Of a DNA stretch of 64,000 bases, positions 47,831 to 55,445 are shown piece after piece (within the stretch, counting starts at the first letter, position 1; every line of letters starts with the position of its first letter). Position numbers and translations under genes: made by a program. The notes beneath the pieces are model-generated. The model was not told the DNA's origin. It ran no database searches and saw nothing but the letters and a program-made list of their open reading frames with translations. The stretch lies in the NCBI RefSeq assembly GCF_020524165.1, contig NZ_JAIVKU010000003.1, positions 685,205-749,204 on the forward strand, written 5' to 3'. The DNA comes from Guptibacillus hwajinpoensis. Its GTDB lineage: Bacteria; Bacillota; Bacilli; Bacillales; Guptibacillaceae.

Positions 47831-48979
47831 ATGGAGTTTATTGTTCTTAAAAAAAAGGAGTGGCAGGCAGCCGCTATCGTAAACAATCAGGAGATTACAG
47901 ACATTTGGGCGGAAGCCACCTGTCAAAGAAAACCGGATCAGGGAGATCTGATATTCGGGAAAGTTTCTTCCGTTTTAGATGATAAAAATGCTGCTTTTGT
48001 CTCCTTAGGTAGTGGAAAACCCGGCCTTTTAAATGGTGATGAACTTATTTGCGCACAGAAAAAAAAGACAGCCGGGGAACGGATGCCGGCTGTTTCTGCT
48101 TGTATTAAAGAAGGACAGTCGATCCTTGTTCAAGTCAAACACCCTGGTGTGGATCGAAAAGGGCCGATTGTGACAGAACTCGTATCATTAACTGGGGAGT
48201 CTCTTGTTTATATGCCGTACGCCGGCTATTCGGCTGTATCCAAGCAGTTGCCAGAAATGCGAGAAGAACTTCTTCAAATCGCTCATGAACATTGTGTCGA
48301 ACAAGAAGGACTTATTTTTCGGACAAGCTCTGCCTATTTGAGTGAGGAAGCACTTATAGAGGAATTAGATCATCTTCGAGAAGAATGGCAACAAATTCTG
48401 CAATCTACCGAAGGGGAGCGGGTTCCAAGTGTTATCAAGAAAGCTGGTGGACTTGCTGAACGAATTAGCAAGCTCTATCCCCTTCATCGAGCAACTGAAC
48501 TAGCTACAAATGACGAAGCTGCGTTGAAAACCTTTCTGCCTTTATTGGCAAAAGGTGCGAAAGTTATGTCAGAAGAGCAAACTGGGAAAGTGATTCAGCT
48601 TCTTGAAGGAACCATTCAGGGAATAGAAAAAACGGTTAAAATAGGGAAAGCAGCCCTACATATTGAAGAAACGAATGCCGTAACGGCCATTGATGTAGAC
48701 AGCGGTGGTGTAAGAAGAAGTACTAAAAACCAGACTCATCTTGAAGTAAACATGATGGCCATTGATGAAATTGCAAGGCAGCTACGACTTCGGAATATTG
48801 GTGGCATGATTATTGTTGACTTTTTAAGGGTAGATGAGAAAGAACGCGAAGCCCTTTTAACACAAATGAAGAAGAAGGAAAAAGCAGACAAACGGTTAAA
48901 GGTAGGCGGTTTTACCAGACTTGGGCTGTTTGAGATGCAGCGTAAGAAGGCGGGTCTTCCTCTAAGTAAGTTTATTTGA
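47831..48979 (+). CDS. rng: RNase E/G-family ribonuclease, short form without zinc-link motif
   Basis: Predicted single-strand endoribonuclease, 382 residues, against about 490 for E. coli RNase G. An S1-type RNA-binding domain occupies about residues 35-115 ('GDLIFGKVSSVLDDKNAAFV'). The catalytic region contains 'AIDVDSGG' (Asp288) and 'GGMIIVDFLRV' (Asp330), the two metal-binding aspartates. The protein ends soon after 'FTRLGLFEMQRKKAG' and lacks the CPxCxG zinc-link that joins RNase E dimers. ATG at 47831 is chosen for AAGGAGA just upstream. B. subtilis lacks an RNase E/G. Its place between spoIVFB and rplU is noteworthy. Confidence 0.9.
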   Translation: MEFIVLKKKEWQAAAIVNNQEITDIWAEATCQRKPDQGDLIFGKVSSVLDDKNAAFVSLGSGKPGLLNGDELICAQKKKTAGERMPAVSACIKEGQSILVQVKHPGVDRKGPIVTELVSLTGESLVYMPYAGYSAVSKQLPEMREELLQIAHEHCVEQEGLIFRTSSAYLSEEALIEELDHLREEWQQILQSTEGERVPSVIKKAGGLAERISKLYPLHRATELATNDEAALKTFLPLLAKGAKVMSEEQTGKVIQLLEGTIQGIEKTVKIGKAALHIEETNAVTAIDVDSGGVRRSTKNQTHLEVNMMAIDEIARQLRLRNIGGMIIVDFLRVDEKEREALLTQMKKKEKADKRLKVGGFTRLGLFEMQRKKAGLPLSKFI

Positions 48980-49010
48980 AGTCGAAATGAAAGAAGAAGG
49001 ATTTCTTGCA

Positions 49011-49040
49011 TTGACACCACAAATTTCGCTGTGGTATGAT
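49011..49040 (+). promoter_or_regulatory. Sigma-A promoter of rplU
   Basis: TTGACA (49011-49016), 18 bases, TATGAT (49035-49040) preceded by TGG. It lies directly upstream of the L21 leader. Confidence 0.78.
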
Positions 49041-49044
49041 TTAG

Positions 49045-49140
49045 TGGTTAGTTCGTTTGGAAGCACCCAAAGAGCTACAACCGCTCAAGAACAGGTTTTT
49101 AAGCTAGTCTCTAGCACCTGCAATGGCGAGTCTTAGTATT
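49045..49140 (+). ncRNA. Ribosomal protein L21 leader RNA (candidate)
   Basis: The roughly 100-base 5' untranslated region between the rplU promoter and its ribosome-binding site contains 'GAAGCACCCAAAGAGCTACA' and 'CTAGCACCTGCAATGGCGAG', which I recognise as resembling the Firmicute L21 leader, a proposed autoregulatory element. Secondary structure was not computed. Confidence 0.6.
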
Positions 49141-49156
49141 AGAGGAGGTGCACGTA

Positions 49157-49465
49157 ATGTACGCAATTATTGAAACTGGTGGTAAACAAATCAAGGTTAC
49201 TGAAGGTCAAGAAATCTACATCGAGCTTCTAAACACTGAAGCTGGTGAAACGGTTACTTTCGACCGTGTGCTAATGGTTGGTGGAGACGATATTAAAGTT
49301 GGTTCTCCTATGCTAGAAGGCGCTACTGTAACTGGTAAAGTTGACAAGCACGGTAAAGGTAAGAAAATCACGGTTTATAAATATAAGCCAAAGAAAAACT
49401 ACCGTCGTAAGCAAGGACACCGTCAACCTTACACTAAAGTAGTTATCGACAAAATTAACGCTTAA
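49157..49465 (+). CDS. rplU: 50S ribosomal protein L21
   Basis: Component of the large ribosomal subunit, 102 residues. Motifs '[18 protein letters not shown]' and C-terminal '[19 protein letters not shown]' are diagnostic. The ATG at 49157 follows GAGGAGGTG; the GTG at 49148 overlaps that site. First gene of rplU-prp-rpmA. Confidence 0.98.
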   Translation: MYAIIETGGKQIKVTEGQEIYIELLNTEAGETVTFDRVLMVGGDDIKVGSPMLEGATVTGKVDKHGKGKKITVYKYKPKKNYRRKQGHRQPYTKVVIDKINA

Positions 49466-49476
49466 GGATCATTAAG

Positions 49477-49809
49477 ATGATACGTTTCAAGCTGAAGCGA
49501 GATTCGGACAATCGCATCCTTTCATTTTCTCTTTCAGGACACGCTGAGTCTGGGCCTTATGGCTATGATTTAGTCTGTGCAGGTGTTTCTGCCGTGTCGA
49601 TCGGGACAGTGAATGCGATTGAATCCCTTTGCGATGTAACTCTCATAGTTGATATGGAAGATGAAGGCGGCTACCTTAGCTGTACCGTTCCAGATCACCT
49701 GGATCAGCGTACAGGTGAGAATGTTCAACTTCTCCTCCAAGGAATGGAAGTATCCATTTCCGCTATTGCCGAGGAATACGGCAAGCACATCCAAATTACT
49801 CACACATAG
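49477..49809 (+). CDS. prp: Ribosomal-processing cysteine protease Prp
   Basis: Protease of 110 residues (YsxB) that removes the N-terminal extension of L27 in Firmicutes. Catalytic His22 is in '[13 protein letters not shown]' and Cys34 in '[13 protein letters not shown]', the positions described for the family. It lies exactly between rplU and rpmA, the universal arrangement, and its substrate is encoded 13 bases downstream. Confidence 0.95.
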   Translation: MIRFKLKRDSDNRILSFSLSGHAESGPYGYDLVCAGVSAVSIGTVNAIESLCDVTLIVDMEDEGGYLSCTVPDHLDQRTGENVQLLLQGMEVSISAIAEEYGKHIQITHT

Positions 49810-49822
49810 GAGGTGGGACAAT

Positions 49823-50113
49823 ATGTTGAAAATGAATCTACAGTTTTTCGCATCGAAAAAGGGTGTAGGTAGTACAAAAAACGGCCGTGATTCAATCTCC
49901 AAGCGTCTTGGCGCGAAGAGCGCAGACGGCGAGTTCGTATCCGGCGGTTCGATTCTTTTCCGTCAACGCGGAACTAAGATCTACCCTGGTACAAACGTTG
50001 GCCGCGGTGGAGACGACACTCTATATGCGAAAATCGACGGCGTCGTGAAATTCGAGCGTCTTGGACGTGACCGTAAACAAGTAAGTGTATATCCAGTTGC
50101 TAAAGAAGCATAA
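49823..50113 (+). CDS. rpmA: 50S ribosomal protein L27 with cleavable N-terminal extension
   Basis: Large-subunit protein whose N-terminus reaches the peptidyl-transferase centre. The 96-residue precursor begins '[20 protein letters not shown]': the motif LQFFA followed by SKKGV is the known Prp cleavage context. The body has '[26 protein letters not shown]'-type L27 sequence (residues 28-53). ATG at 49823 follows TAGGAGGTGGG; the longer upstream frame overlaps prp and is not used. Confidence 0.97.
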   Translation: MLKMNLQFFASKKGVGSTKNGRDSISKRLGAKSADGEFVSGGSILFRQRGTKIYPGTNVGRGGDDTLYAKIDGVVKFERLGRDRKQVSVYPVAKEA

Positions 50114-50124
50114 GCAGCTTAAGA

Positions 50125-50154
50125 AAAACTCTAACCGTTCGGTTAGAGTTTTTT
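50125..50154 (+). terminator. Terminator of rplU-prp-rpmA
   Basis: AAAACTCTAACC (50125-50136) pairs with GGTTAGAGTTTT (50141-50152), running into T. Confidence 0.93.
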
Positions 50155-50253
50155 GATATAATAGACGAAATGGGCTAGAAAAGTGACGATGCACAATGAA
50201 TACGCGAAAGATTGTTTTCTTTTTAAGGGAAGTAACATGAAGGAATCATCTAT

Positions 50254-50262
50254 TGTTATAAT
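50254..50262 (+). promoter_or_regulatory. Extended -10 of a spo0B-obg promoter
   Basis: TGTTATAAT is a perfect extended -10 about 34 bases before spo0B; the -35 region (TAACAT near 50233) is weak. Confidence 0.5.
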
Positions 50263-50295
50263 GAAGGAAATGGTTAAAGCATTGGGAGTGCAATT

Positions 50296-50829
50296 ATGTC
50301 TAAAAAGTGGAATACCTTTGACGTTCTGCGCCATTCTCGTCATGATTGGTTAAATCGTTTGCAGTTGATCAAAGGCAACCTTGCACTGGATCATGTGGAC
50401 AGGGCAAAGGAAATTATCGAAGAAATTATTATCCAGTCGAGACAGGAAGCAAAATTATCGAATTTAAATGCTCCGAAACTTGCAGAATATATATTAACGT
50501 TTAACTGGTGTAACCATTTATTTCAGTTGGATTTTGAAGTGATCGGAGACGAATATGATATTTGCGCTTACGAAGCGGATCTCATTGAGTTAATCGCTCA
50601 ATGTACAACGGTGCTTGATTCACAAGTGAATGTCCCTGCGGATCACCACTTGTTATTAACGCTTCAGTTGTACCATGAAGAAATTCATCTTGTTTTTGAC
50701 TTTCAGGGTGAAGTTTCCGATCAAAACAAGCTCAAGCTGGCGTTCGAGAATCCTGATGTAAAAAGCGCTAAATTGATTGAATTAGAGCAAACGGAACAGG
50801 AGCTAGTTAGCACGTTTTTGATTAAATGA
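50296..50829 (+). CDS. spo0B: Sporulation initiation phosphotransferase Spo0B
   Basis: Phosphorelay protein of 177 residues that moves phosphate from Spo0F to Spo0A. The phospho-histidine box is at the N-terminus: 'HSRHDWLNRLQLIKGNL', with His16 the likely phosphorylated residue. The rest has a weak resemblance to a histidine-kinase ATPase domain, as known for Spo0B, without nucleotide-binding motifs. GGGAGTG precedes the ATG. It is followed by obg, as in B. subtilis. Confidence 0.94.
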   Translation: MSKKWNTFDVLRHSRHDWLNRLQLIKGNLALDHVDRAKEIIEEIIIQSRQEAKLSNLNAPKLAEYILTFNWCNHLFQLDFEVIGDEYDICAYEADLIELIAQCTTVLDSQVNVPADHHLLLTLQLYHEEIHLVFDFQGEVSDQNKLKLAFENPDVKSAKLIELEQTEQELVSTFLIK

Positions 50830-50838
50830 GGTGAAAGT

Positions 50839-52122
50839 ATGTTTGTAGATCAGGTCAAAATATTTGTAAAAGCAGGCGATGGTGGAAATGGTATGGTTGC
50901 CTTCCGTCGAGAGAAGTATGTACCGGATGGTGGCCCTGCAGGTGGCGACGGAGGAAAAGGCGCTAGCGTCATTTTTGAAGTAGAAGAAGGTCTTCGTACA
51001 CTGATGGACTTTCGTTACAATCGTCATTTTAAAGCCAAAACCGGTGAGCATGGCCGCTCGAAGAATCAGCATGGCCGCAACGCAGAGGATATGGTGGTTA
51101 AAGTTCCACCAGGTACAATTGTATCGAATGCAGAAACAGGAGAAGTGATTGCAGATTTAACGGAACACGGCCAGCGGGCAACAGTGGCTCGAGGCGGTCG
51201 TGGAGGACGCGGTAACTCACGTTTTGCTTCTCCATCTAATCCTGCTCCAGAGCTTTCTGAAAATGGTGAACCTGGAGAAGAGAAAGATGTCACGCTAGAA
51301 CTTAAGGTGCTAGCCGATGTAGGTCTTGTTGGCTTTCCAAGTGTAGGTAAATCCACCCTTTTATCTGTTGTTTCTGCAGCAAAGCCAAAAATTGCAGCGT
51401 ACCATTTTACAACGATTGCACCTAATCTAGGTGTTGTTGATACGAAAGATGGTCGCAGTTTTGTCATGGCTGATTTACCAGGACTTATTGAAGGGGCGCA
51501 TGAAGGGGTTGGACTTGGGCATCAGTTCCTGCGTCATATTGAACGTACACGAGTGATCGTACACGTGATTGATATGTCTGGTATGGAAGGTCGAGATCCG
51601 TATGAAGATTATATCAAGATTAATGATGAGTTAAAGCAGTATAAAATGCGATTGATGGAGCGTCCACAAATTATTGTTGCGAATAAAATGGATCTTCCAG
51701 ATTCACAGGAAAATCTCGAAATCTTTAAGGAAAAACTGGAAGAAGATTTCCCGATTTATCCGATTTCTGCCGTAACGCGTCAGGGTGTACAAGAAGTTCT
51801 GTTTGAAATTGCAGATAAGCTTGAAACAACACCTGAATTCCCTCTTGATGAAGAGAAGGAAGAAGAAACGCGCGTTATGTATCGTCACGAGAAAGGTGCA
51901 CCTGAATTCTTTGTGACGCGTGATAGCGATGGGACGTTCGTCGTGAATGGACCTCGAATTGAAAAGCTATTCAAGATGACAGACTTTAACCGAGAAGATA
52001 ACGTCCGTAGGTTCGCGCAACAAATGCGTAGTATGGGGATTGATGAGGCGCTGCGTGAGCGTGGAGCTGAAGACGGAGATGCGGTTCGGATTCTGGAGTT
52101 CGAATTTGAGTTCGTAGACTGA
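50839..52122 (+). CDS. obg: GTPase Obg
   Basis: Essential GTPase of 427 residues involved in 50S assembly, the stress response and sporulation initiation. The glycine-rich Obg fold occupies residues 1-158 ('[20 protein letters not shown]'). G motifs: G1 '[11 protein letters not shown]', G3 '[14 protein letters not shown]', G4 'VANKMDLPD'. A C-terminal OCT domain follows from about 350. It starts nine bases after spo0B; GAGGTG precedes the ATG. A strong terminator follows. Confidence 0.98.
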   Translation: MFVDQVKIFVKAGDGGNGMVAFRREKYVPDGGPAGGDGGKGASVIFEVEEGLRTLMDFRYNRHFKAKTGEHGRSKNQHGRNAEDMVVKVPPGTIVSNAETGEVIADLTEHGQRATVARGGRGGRGNSRFASPSNPAPELSENGEPGEEKDVTLELKVLADVGLVGFPSVGKSTLLSVVSAAKPKIAAYHFTTIAPNLGVVDTKDGRSFVMADLPGLIEGAHEGVGLGHQFLRHIERTRVIVHVIDMSGMEGRDPYEDYIKINDELKQYKMRLMERPQIIVANKMDLPDSQENLEIFKEKLEEDFPIYPISAVTRQGVQEVLFEIADKLETTPEFPLDEEKEEETRVMYRHEKGAPEFFVTRDSDGTFVVNGPRIEKLFKMTDFNREDNVRRFAQQMRSMGIDEALRERGAEDGDAVRILEFEFEFVD

Positions 52123-52131
52123 TGAACGGAT

Positions 52132-52164
52132 AAGACTGTCCAGATCGATGGGCGGTCTTTTTTT
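52132..52164 (+). terminator. Terminator of spo0B-obg
   Basis: AAGACTGTCC (52132-52141) pairs with GGGCGGTCTT (52150-52159) with two wobbles, then a run of T. Confidence 0.88.
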
Positions 52165-52220
52165 TACATAGTAGCCACAAATATGGGTCGTAGCTGGCCG
52201 AAATAGAGGTGAGGGGAAGA

Positions 52221-52670
52221 ATGAGCAAAGAAGACAAGAATTTTTATCTCGTTCGAGAAGATGTGTTATCTGATTCGATGTTAAAAACGCTACAAGCGAA
52301 ACTTCTTCTTGAAAGTGGAACAGTGGAATCTGTACGAGAAGCCATTGATGAAGTAGGCGTAAGTCGTAGTGCCTTTTACAAATACCGCGACACTATCTTA
52401 CCGTTCCATACGATGATTATTGAACAGATTGTCACGCTCTCTGTTCACCTGGAAGATCGTTCAGGAGCACTATCAAGGGTACTCAGTACAGTCGCGCAGC
52501 TTGGTTGCAACTTATTAACAATCAATCAAACCATCCCTCTACAGGGCTATGCTACGGTGATCTTAACAATGGAAATTGGAGAAGCCAATCTTCGCTTGAA
52601 CAGTTTACTTGAGAAAATTAAAGAAATAGAAGCCGTTAACAATGCAGAAATTATTGGATCAGGAGCATAG
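52221..52670 (+). CDS. pheB: ACT-domain protein PheB
   Basis: A 149-residue protein with an N-terminal helix-turn-helix-like part ('SVREAIDEVGVSRSAFYKYR') and a C-terminal ACT domain ('TLSVHLEDRSGALSRVLSTV'). In Bacillus it lies before pheA and is thought to be a regulator or accessory of phenylalanine synthesis; its molecular role is not settled. The ATG at 52221 follows GAGGGGAAG; the GTG at 52209 is not well placed. pheA starts nine bases downstream. Confidence 0.9.
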   Translation: MSKEDKNFYLVREDVLSDSMLKTLQAKLLLESGTVESVREAIDEVGVSRSAFYKYRDTILPFHTMIIEQIVTLSVHLEDRSGALSRVLSTVAQLGCNLLTINQTIPLQGYATVILTMEIGEANLRLNSLLEKIKEIEAVNNAEIIGSGA

Positions 52671-52679
52671 GGGGAGAAT

Positions 52680-53543
52680 ATGGATACGCAAAAGAAGATA
52701 GGTTTTCTTGGACCAGAAGGAACGTTTACAGAAATCGCAGCAAAAACGCTATTCCAAGAGGAGGATCGCACACCGTTTCCAACCATCCGCGCCTGTCTTG
52801 AAGCGGTGGAAAAAGGAGACGTTGACTATGGGGTGGTTCCGCTAGAAAATACGATCGAAGGCTCTGTTAATATGACCCTTGATCTCCTTTCACAACAAGT
52901 TTCCCTACCGATCGTTGGAGAACTCGTCTTACCGATTCGACAGCACCTGCTTATTCATCCTAATCAACAGGATTGGAAAAAGGTAAAGCGTGTCCTTTCC
53001 CATCCGCATGCGATTGCGCAGTGTCATGTCTTTCTTCAACAGGAGCTACCAGGAGCAGAACTGAGTAATGCAGCTTCAACAAGTGCTGCTGCTGAATATG
53101 TTCAGAGCTCAGGGAAGGTTGAAGAGGCTGCAATTGGGAATGAACTCGCTGCTGAAAAATACGGTCTAACGATTGCTCAAGCTGATATTCATGATACGGA
53201 AGATAACGATACGCGATTTCTTGTGTTGCACAAAACACCTGAAGCTTTGCCGAGAACACCATTATTCAGGGAAGACCGTGTCACATACAAAATTATTCTT
53301 CCTTCAGATTATCCAGGCGCACTGCATCAAGTTCTTGCAGCATTTGCATGGCGCAATCTTAATTTAACGAAAATTGAGTCACGTCCGATGAAAACAGGGC
53401 TTGGAAATTATTTCTTTATTATTGATGTAGAGCGTCCGAATAGGGATGTCCTGTTAAAAGGCGTCATGGAAGAAATTCAAGCGCTTGGCATTGGCATCTC
53501 TGTGCTTGGTGAGTATCCATGTTTTGTTGTTAATCAAAAATAA
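52680..53543 (+). CDS. pheA: Prephenate dehydratase
   Basis: Converts prephenate to phenylpyruvate in phenylalanine synthesis. The 287 residues comprise a catalytic domain with 'GFLGPEGTFTEIAA', 'VVPLENTIEGSVNMTLDLL' and the substrate-binding 'NDTRFLVLHK', and a C-terminal ACT domain with the phenylalanine-sensing 'PGALHQVLAAF' and 'ESRPMKTGLGNYFF'. Feedback inhibition by phenylalanine is expected. Monofunctional, with no chorismate mutase domain. Ends at a terminator shared with niaR. Confidence 0.97.
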   Translation: MDTQKKIGFLGPEGTFTEIAAKTLFQEEDRTPFPTIRACLEAVEKGDVDYGVVPLENTIEGSVNMTLDLLSQQVSLPIVGELVLPIRQHLLIHPNQQDWKKVKRVLSHPHAIAQCHVFLQQELPGAELSNAASTSAAAEYVQSSGKVEEAAIGNELAAEKYGLTIAQADIHDTEDNDTRFLVLHKTPEALPRTPLFREDRVTYKIILPSDYPGALHQVLAAFAWRNLNLTKIESRPMKTGLGNYFFIIDVERPNRDVLLKGVMEEIQALGIGISVLGEYPCFVVNQK

Positions 53544-53565
53544 TTGGTTTATTGCCGATTGATCT

Positions 53566-53596
53566 AAAAGAGAACGGCCAGGAGCCGTTCTCTTTT
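53566..53596. terminator. Bidirectional terminator between pheA and niaR
   Basis: A perfect 13-bp stem pairs AAAAGAGAACGGC (53566-53578) with GCCGTTCTCTTTT (53584-53596). A at one end and T at the other make it usable from both strands. Confidence 0.9.
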
Positions 53597-53620
53597 ACGT
53601 TTAAAATGCTTGTCGCTAAT

Positions 53621-54163
53621 TTAATCCTGTTCTAACAGAAATCCTTGTTCTTTTAAGGCGTTAATTACCGCTTCAAGTTGCGGTTTTGAATTCGCTTCAA
53701 TCGTATGAAGGTGTACTCCCGAAGTAAGTTCCGATAAAAGGGATGCGTTTGTCGTCGAGAGTTTGGCAAGGAATTGATCTGCTTCCAAACGATTACCAAC
53801 GAAAAGGGATGCTGTTAAATGGCCATACATTGGATGCTCAACAGTAACATCTTTCACAGTACCTCCATGATCTACAATGGTATAAAGCTCTTTTTTGGTA
53901 TCGAGTGGTGAATGTTTGCAGGCAATGATCTGTTCATGTTTCAAGTCTTTTTGATCTGAACTAAACAACATATATCCCTGTGAAGTCGCAATGATTGGTT
54001 CATTTCTTGCCTTTAGTAAAGAAATATCCTGAACGATTACTTGCCGACTAACATTTGTTCGTCTGGATAAATCACTTCCGGTTAATGGTTTTTCGCTCTC
54101 TTTTAACCACTGAAGTAGGAGCGACCTTCGCTTCTCTCCTAATATTTTTTCTCCTTGTCCCAT
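53621..54163 (-). CDS. niaR: NiaR, niacin-responsive repressor of NAD synthesis
   Basis: Repressor of 180 residues (YrxA/NadR of B. subtilis). The N-terminal winged helix reads 'LTGSDLSRRTNVSRQVIVQD' and the C-terminal 3H ligand-binding domain has its histidines in 'VDHGGTVKDV', 'VEHPMYGHL' and 'GVHLHTIEA'. With niacin bound it represses de novo NAD genes. A matching GTGTC-AA-GACAC operator lies between nifS and nadB, so niaR is probably autoregulated through the nifS promoter. It follows nifS by 40 bases on the same strand. Confidence 0.94.
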   Translation of the reverse strand: MGQGEKILGEKRRSLLLQWLKESEKPLTGSDLSRRTNVSRQVIVQDISLLKARNEPIIATSQGYMLFSSDQKDLKHEQIIACKHSPLDTKKELYTIVDHGGTVKDVTVEHPMYGHLTASLFVGNRLEADQFLAKLSTTNASLLSELTSGVHLHTIEANSKPQLEAVINALKEQGFLLEQD

Positions 54164-54203
54164 AACTGAAAACCCCTTTCCAAGAACATGATCTCTACCC
54201 TTA

Positions 54204-55328
54204 TTATATCTTTGTTACGGAACAGCGTGTAAGGATTTCATGAAATCCGTCTACCGTTTTTTCGATCTCTTGCAGAGTTGTGTCTCTTCCAAGACTAATG
54301 CGCACGAGTTCTCTTGCTTCATCATTTGTTCTTCCCATCGCACGTAATGTTCTGGAAGGTTGCTGCTGACCTATGGTGCAAGCTGATCCAGTTGAGACAG
54401 CGATGCCAATCCGATTTAACTCTAACATCACATGTTGTCCTTCAATCCCTTTTAAACGAATCCCAATAATGTGTGGTAGTCCCTGTGCCCCTTCGATGAC
54501 AATATTCGGATGCGCTAATCGGTTCACGAGGTGAGCGCGTAAATTTATAAGCTTTTTTTGATTCGTGTTCATCTGATGGACCGCTTCCTCTGCTGCAGCT
54601 GCAAATGAAAAAATGCCTGGAACATTCACAGTTCCAGCACGAAATCCTTTTTCATGAACAGTTCCTGGCATAACTGGCTTCCATGAGATCGAGGGATCGA
54701 TATAGCAAGCGCCAACGCCTTTAGGTCCATACACTTTATGAGAAGAAAGAGATACGGAAGAAAGGTGCATCTCAGCTACATCCAAGCTTACTTTTCCAAA
54801 CGCTTGAACAGCATCTGTGTGAAAAAGGATATGGCGTTTTGCTAGCTCTTTACCAATTTTTTTGAGAGGTTGAAGTGTACCAATCTCGCTATTCCCAAAA
54901 GCAAGTGATACTAAAATAGTGTCTTCCCGTATGGCTTCTAGAATTCGCTCCAAAGACACTTGGCCGTTTTCGTTATAAGAAAGGTATGTTACATCGTACC
55001 CTGCTTGTTTGAACTGTGAAATTGTATTGAGTACAGACGAATGCTCAGCACTTGCTGAAATGATATGTCCTTTTGAAAAAGAGTTAATCATACTTTGAAG
55101 TGCTAAAACGTTAGCTTCCGTTCCACCAGAAGTGAAATATACTCCGTTCGGATGGCCATTTATAAGCGAGGCGATGGAGCGCCGTGAATTTTCTAATAAA
55201 TGAGTAGCGTCAGTACCAGCGTTATGAGCACTTTCTGTATTCCCAAAGAATTGTTTGGCGGAATTCGTGTAAGCATGTAAAGCTGTATCGGACATAGGGG
55301 TTGAAGCCGCATAATCTAAATAAATCAT
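54204..55328 (-). CDS. nifS: Cysteine desulfurase NifS (NadS type)
   Basis: PLP-dependent enzyme of 374 residues that removes sulfur from cysteine. PLP lysine is in 'SLSSHKVYGPKGVG', catalytic Cys in 'VSTGSACTIGQQ', and 'YLDYAASTP' and 'FTSGGTEANVLALQ' are family motifs. In Bacillus this copy, next to nadBCA, supplies sulfur for the iron-sulfur cluster of quinolinate synthase NadA. It is divergent from nadB and shares the NiaR operator. The promoter's -35 lies within the operator. Confidence 0.95.
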   Translation of the reverse strand: MIYLDYAASTPMSDTALHAYTNSAKQFFGNTESAHNAGTDATHLLENSRRSIASLINGHPNGVYFTSGGTEANVLALQSMINSFSKGHIISASAEHSSVLNTISQFKQAGYDVTYLSYNENGQVSLERILEAIREDTILVSLAFGNSEIGTLQPLKKIGKELAKRHILFHTDAVQAFGKVSLDVAEMHLSSVSLSSHKVYGPKGVGACYIDPSISWKPVMPGTVHEKGFRAGTVNVPGIFSFAAAAEEAVHQMNTNQKKLINLRAHLVNRLAHPNIVIEGAQGLPHIIGIRLKGIEGQHVMLELNRIGIAVSTGSACTIGQQQPSRTLRAMGRTNDEARELVRISLGRDTTLQEIEKTVDGFHEILTRCSVTKI

Positions 55329-55358
55329 ATTTTCTCCTCATTTTCAGTCTTGTTATTT

Positions 55359-55387
55359 ATTTAAATATATGTAAATATAGGTGTCAA
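55359..55387 (-). promoter_or_regulatory. Sigma-A promoter of nifS-niaR
   Basis: On the minus strand TTGACA (55387-55382), 17 bases and TTAAAT (55364-55359). The -35 hexamer is part of the operator palindrome, so repressor binding should block RNA polymerase. Confidence 0.7.
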
Positions 55388-55392
55388 GACAC
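55381..55392. promoter_or_regulatory. NiaR operator between nifS and nadB
   Basis: GTGTCAAGACAC is a perfect 12-base palindrome in the divergent intergenic region and fits my recollection of the GTGTC...GACAC NiaR motif of Bacillales. For nadB it lies at the expected transcript start (candidate TTGTTA at 55350 and TAAATA at 55372). One site can therefore control both directions. Confidence 0.8.
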
Positions 55393-55445
55393 ATGTTAAG
55401 TTTTGTGGTTGTTTTTCGATATCGGTTAGTGAGAGAAGGGATTTC

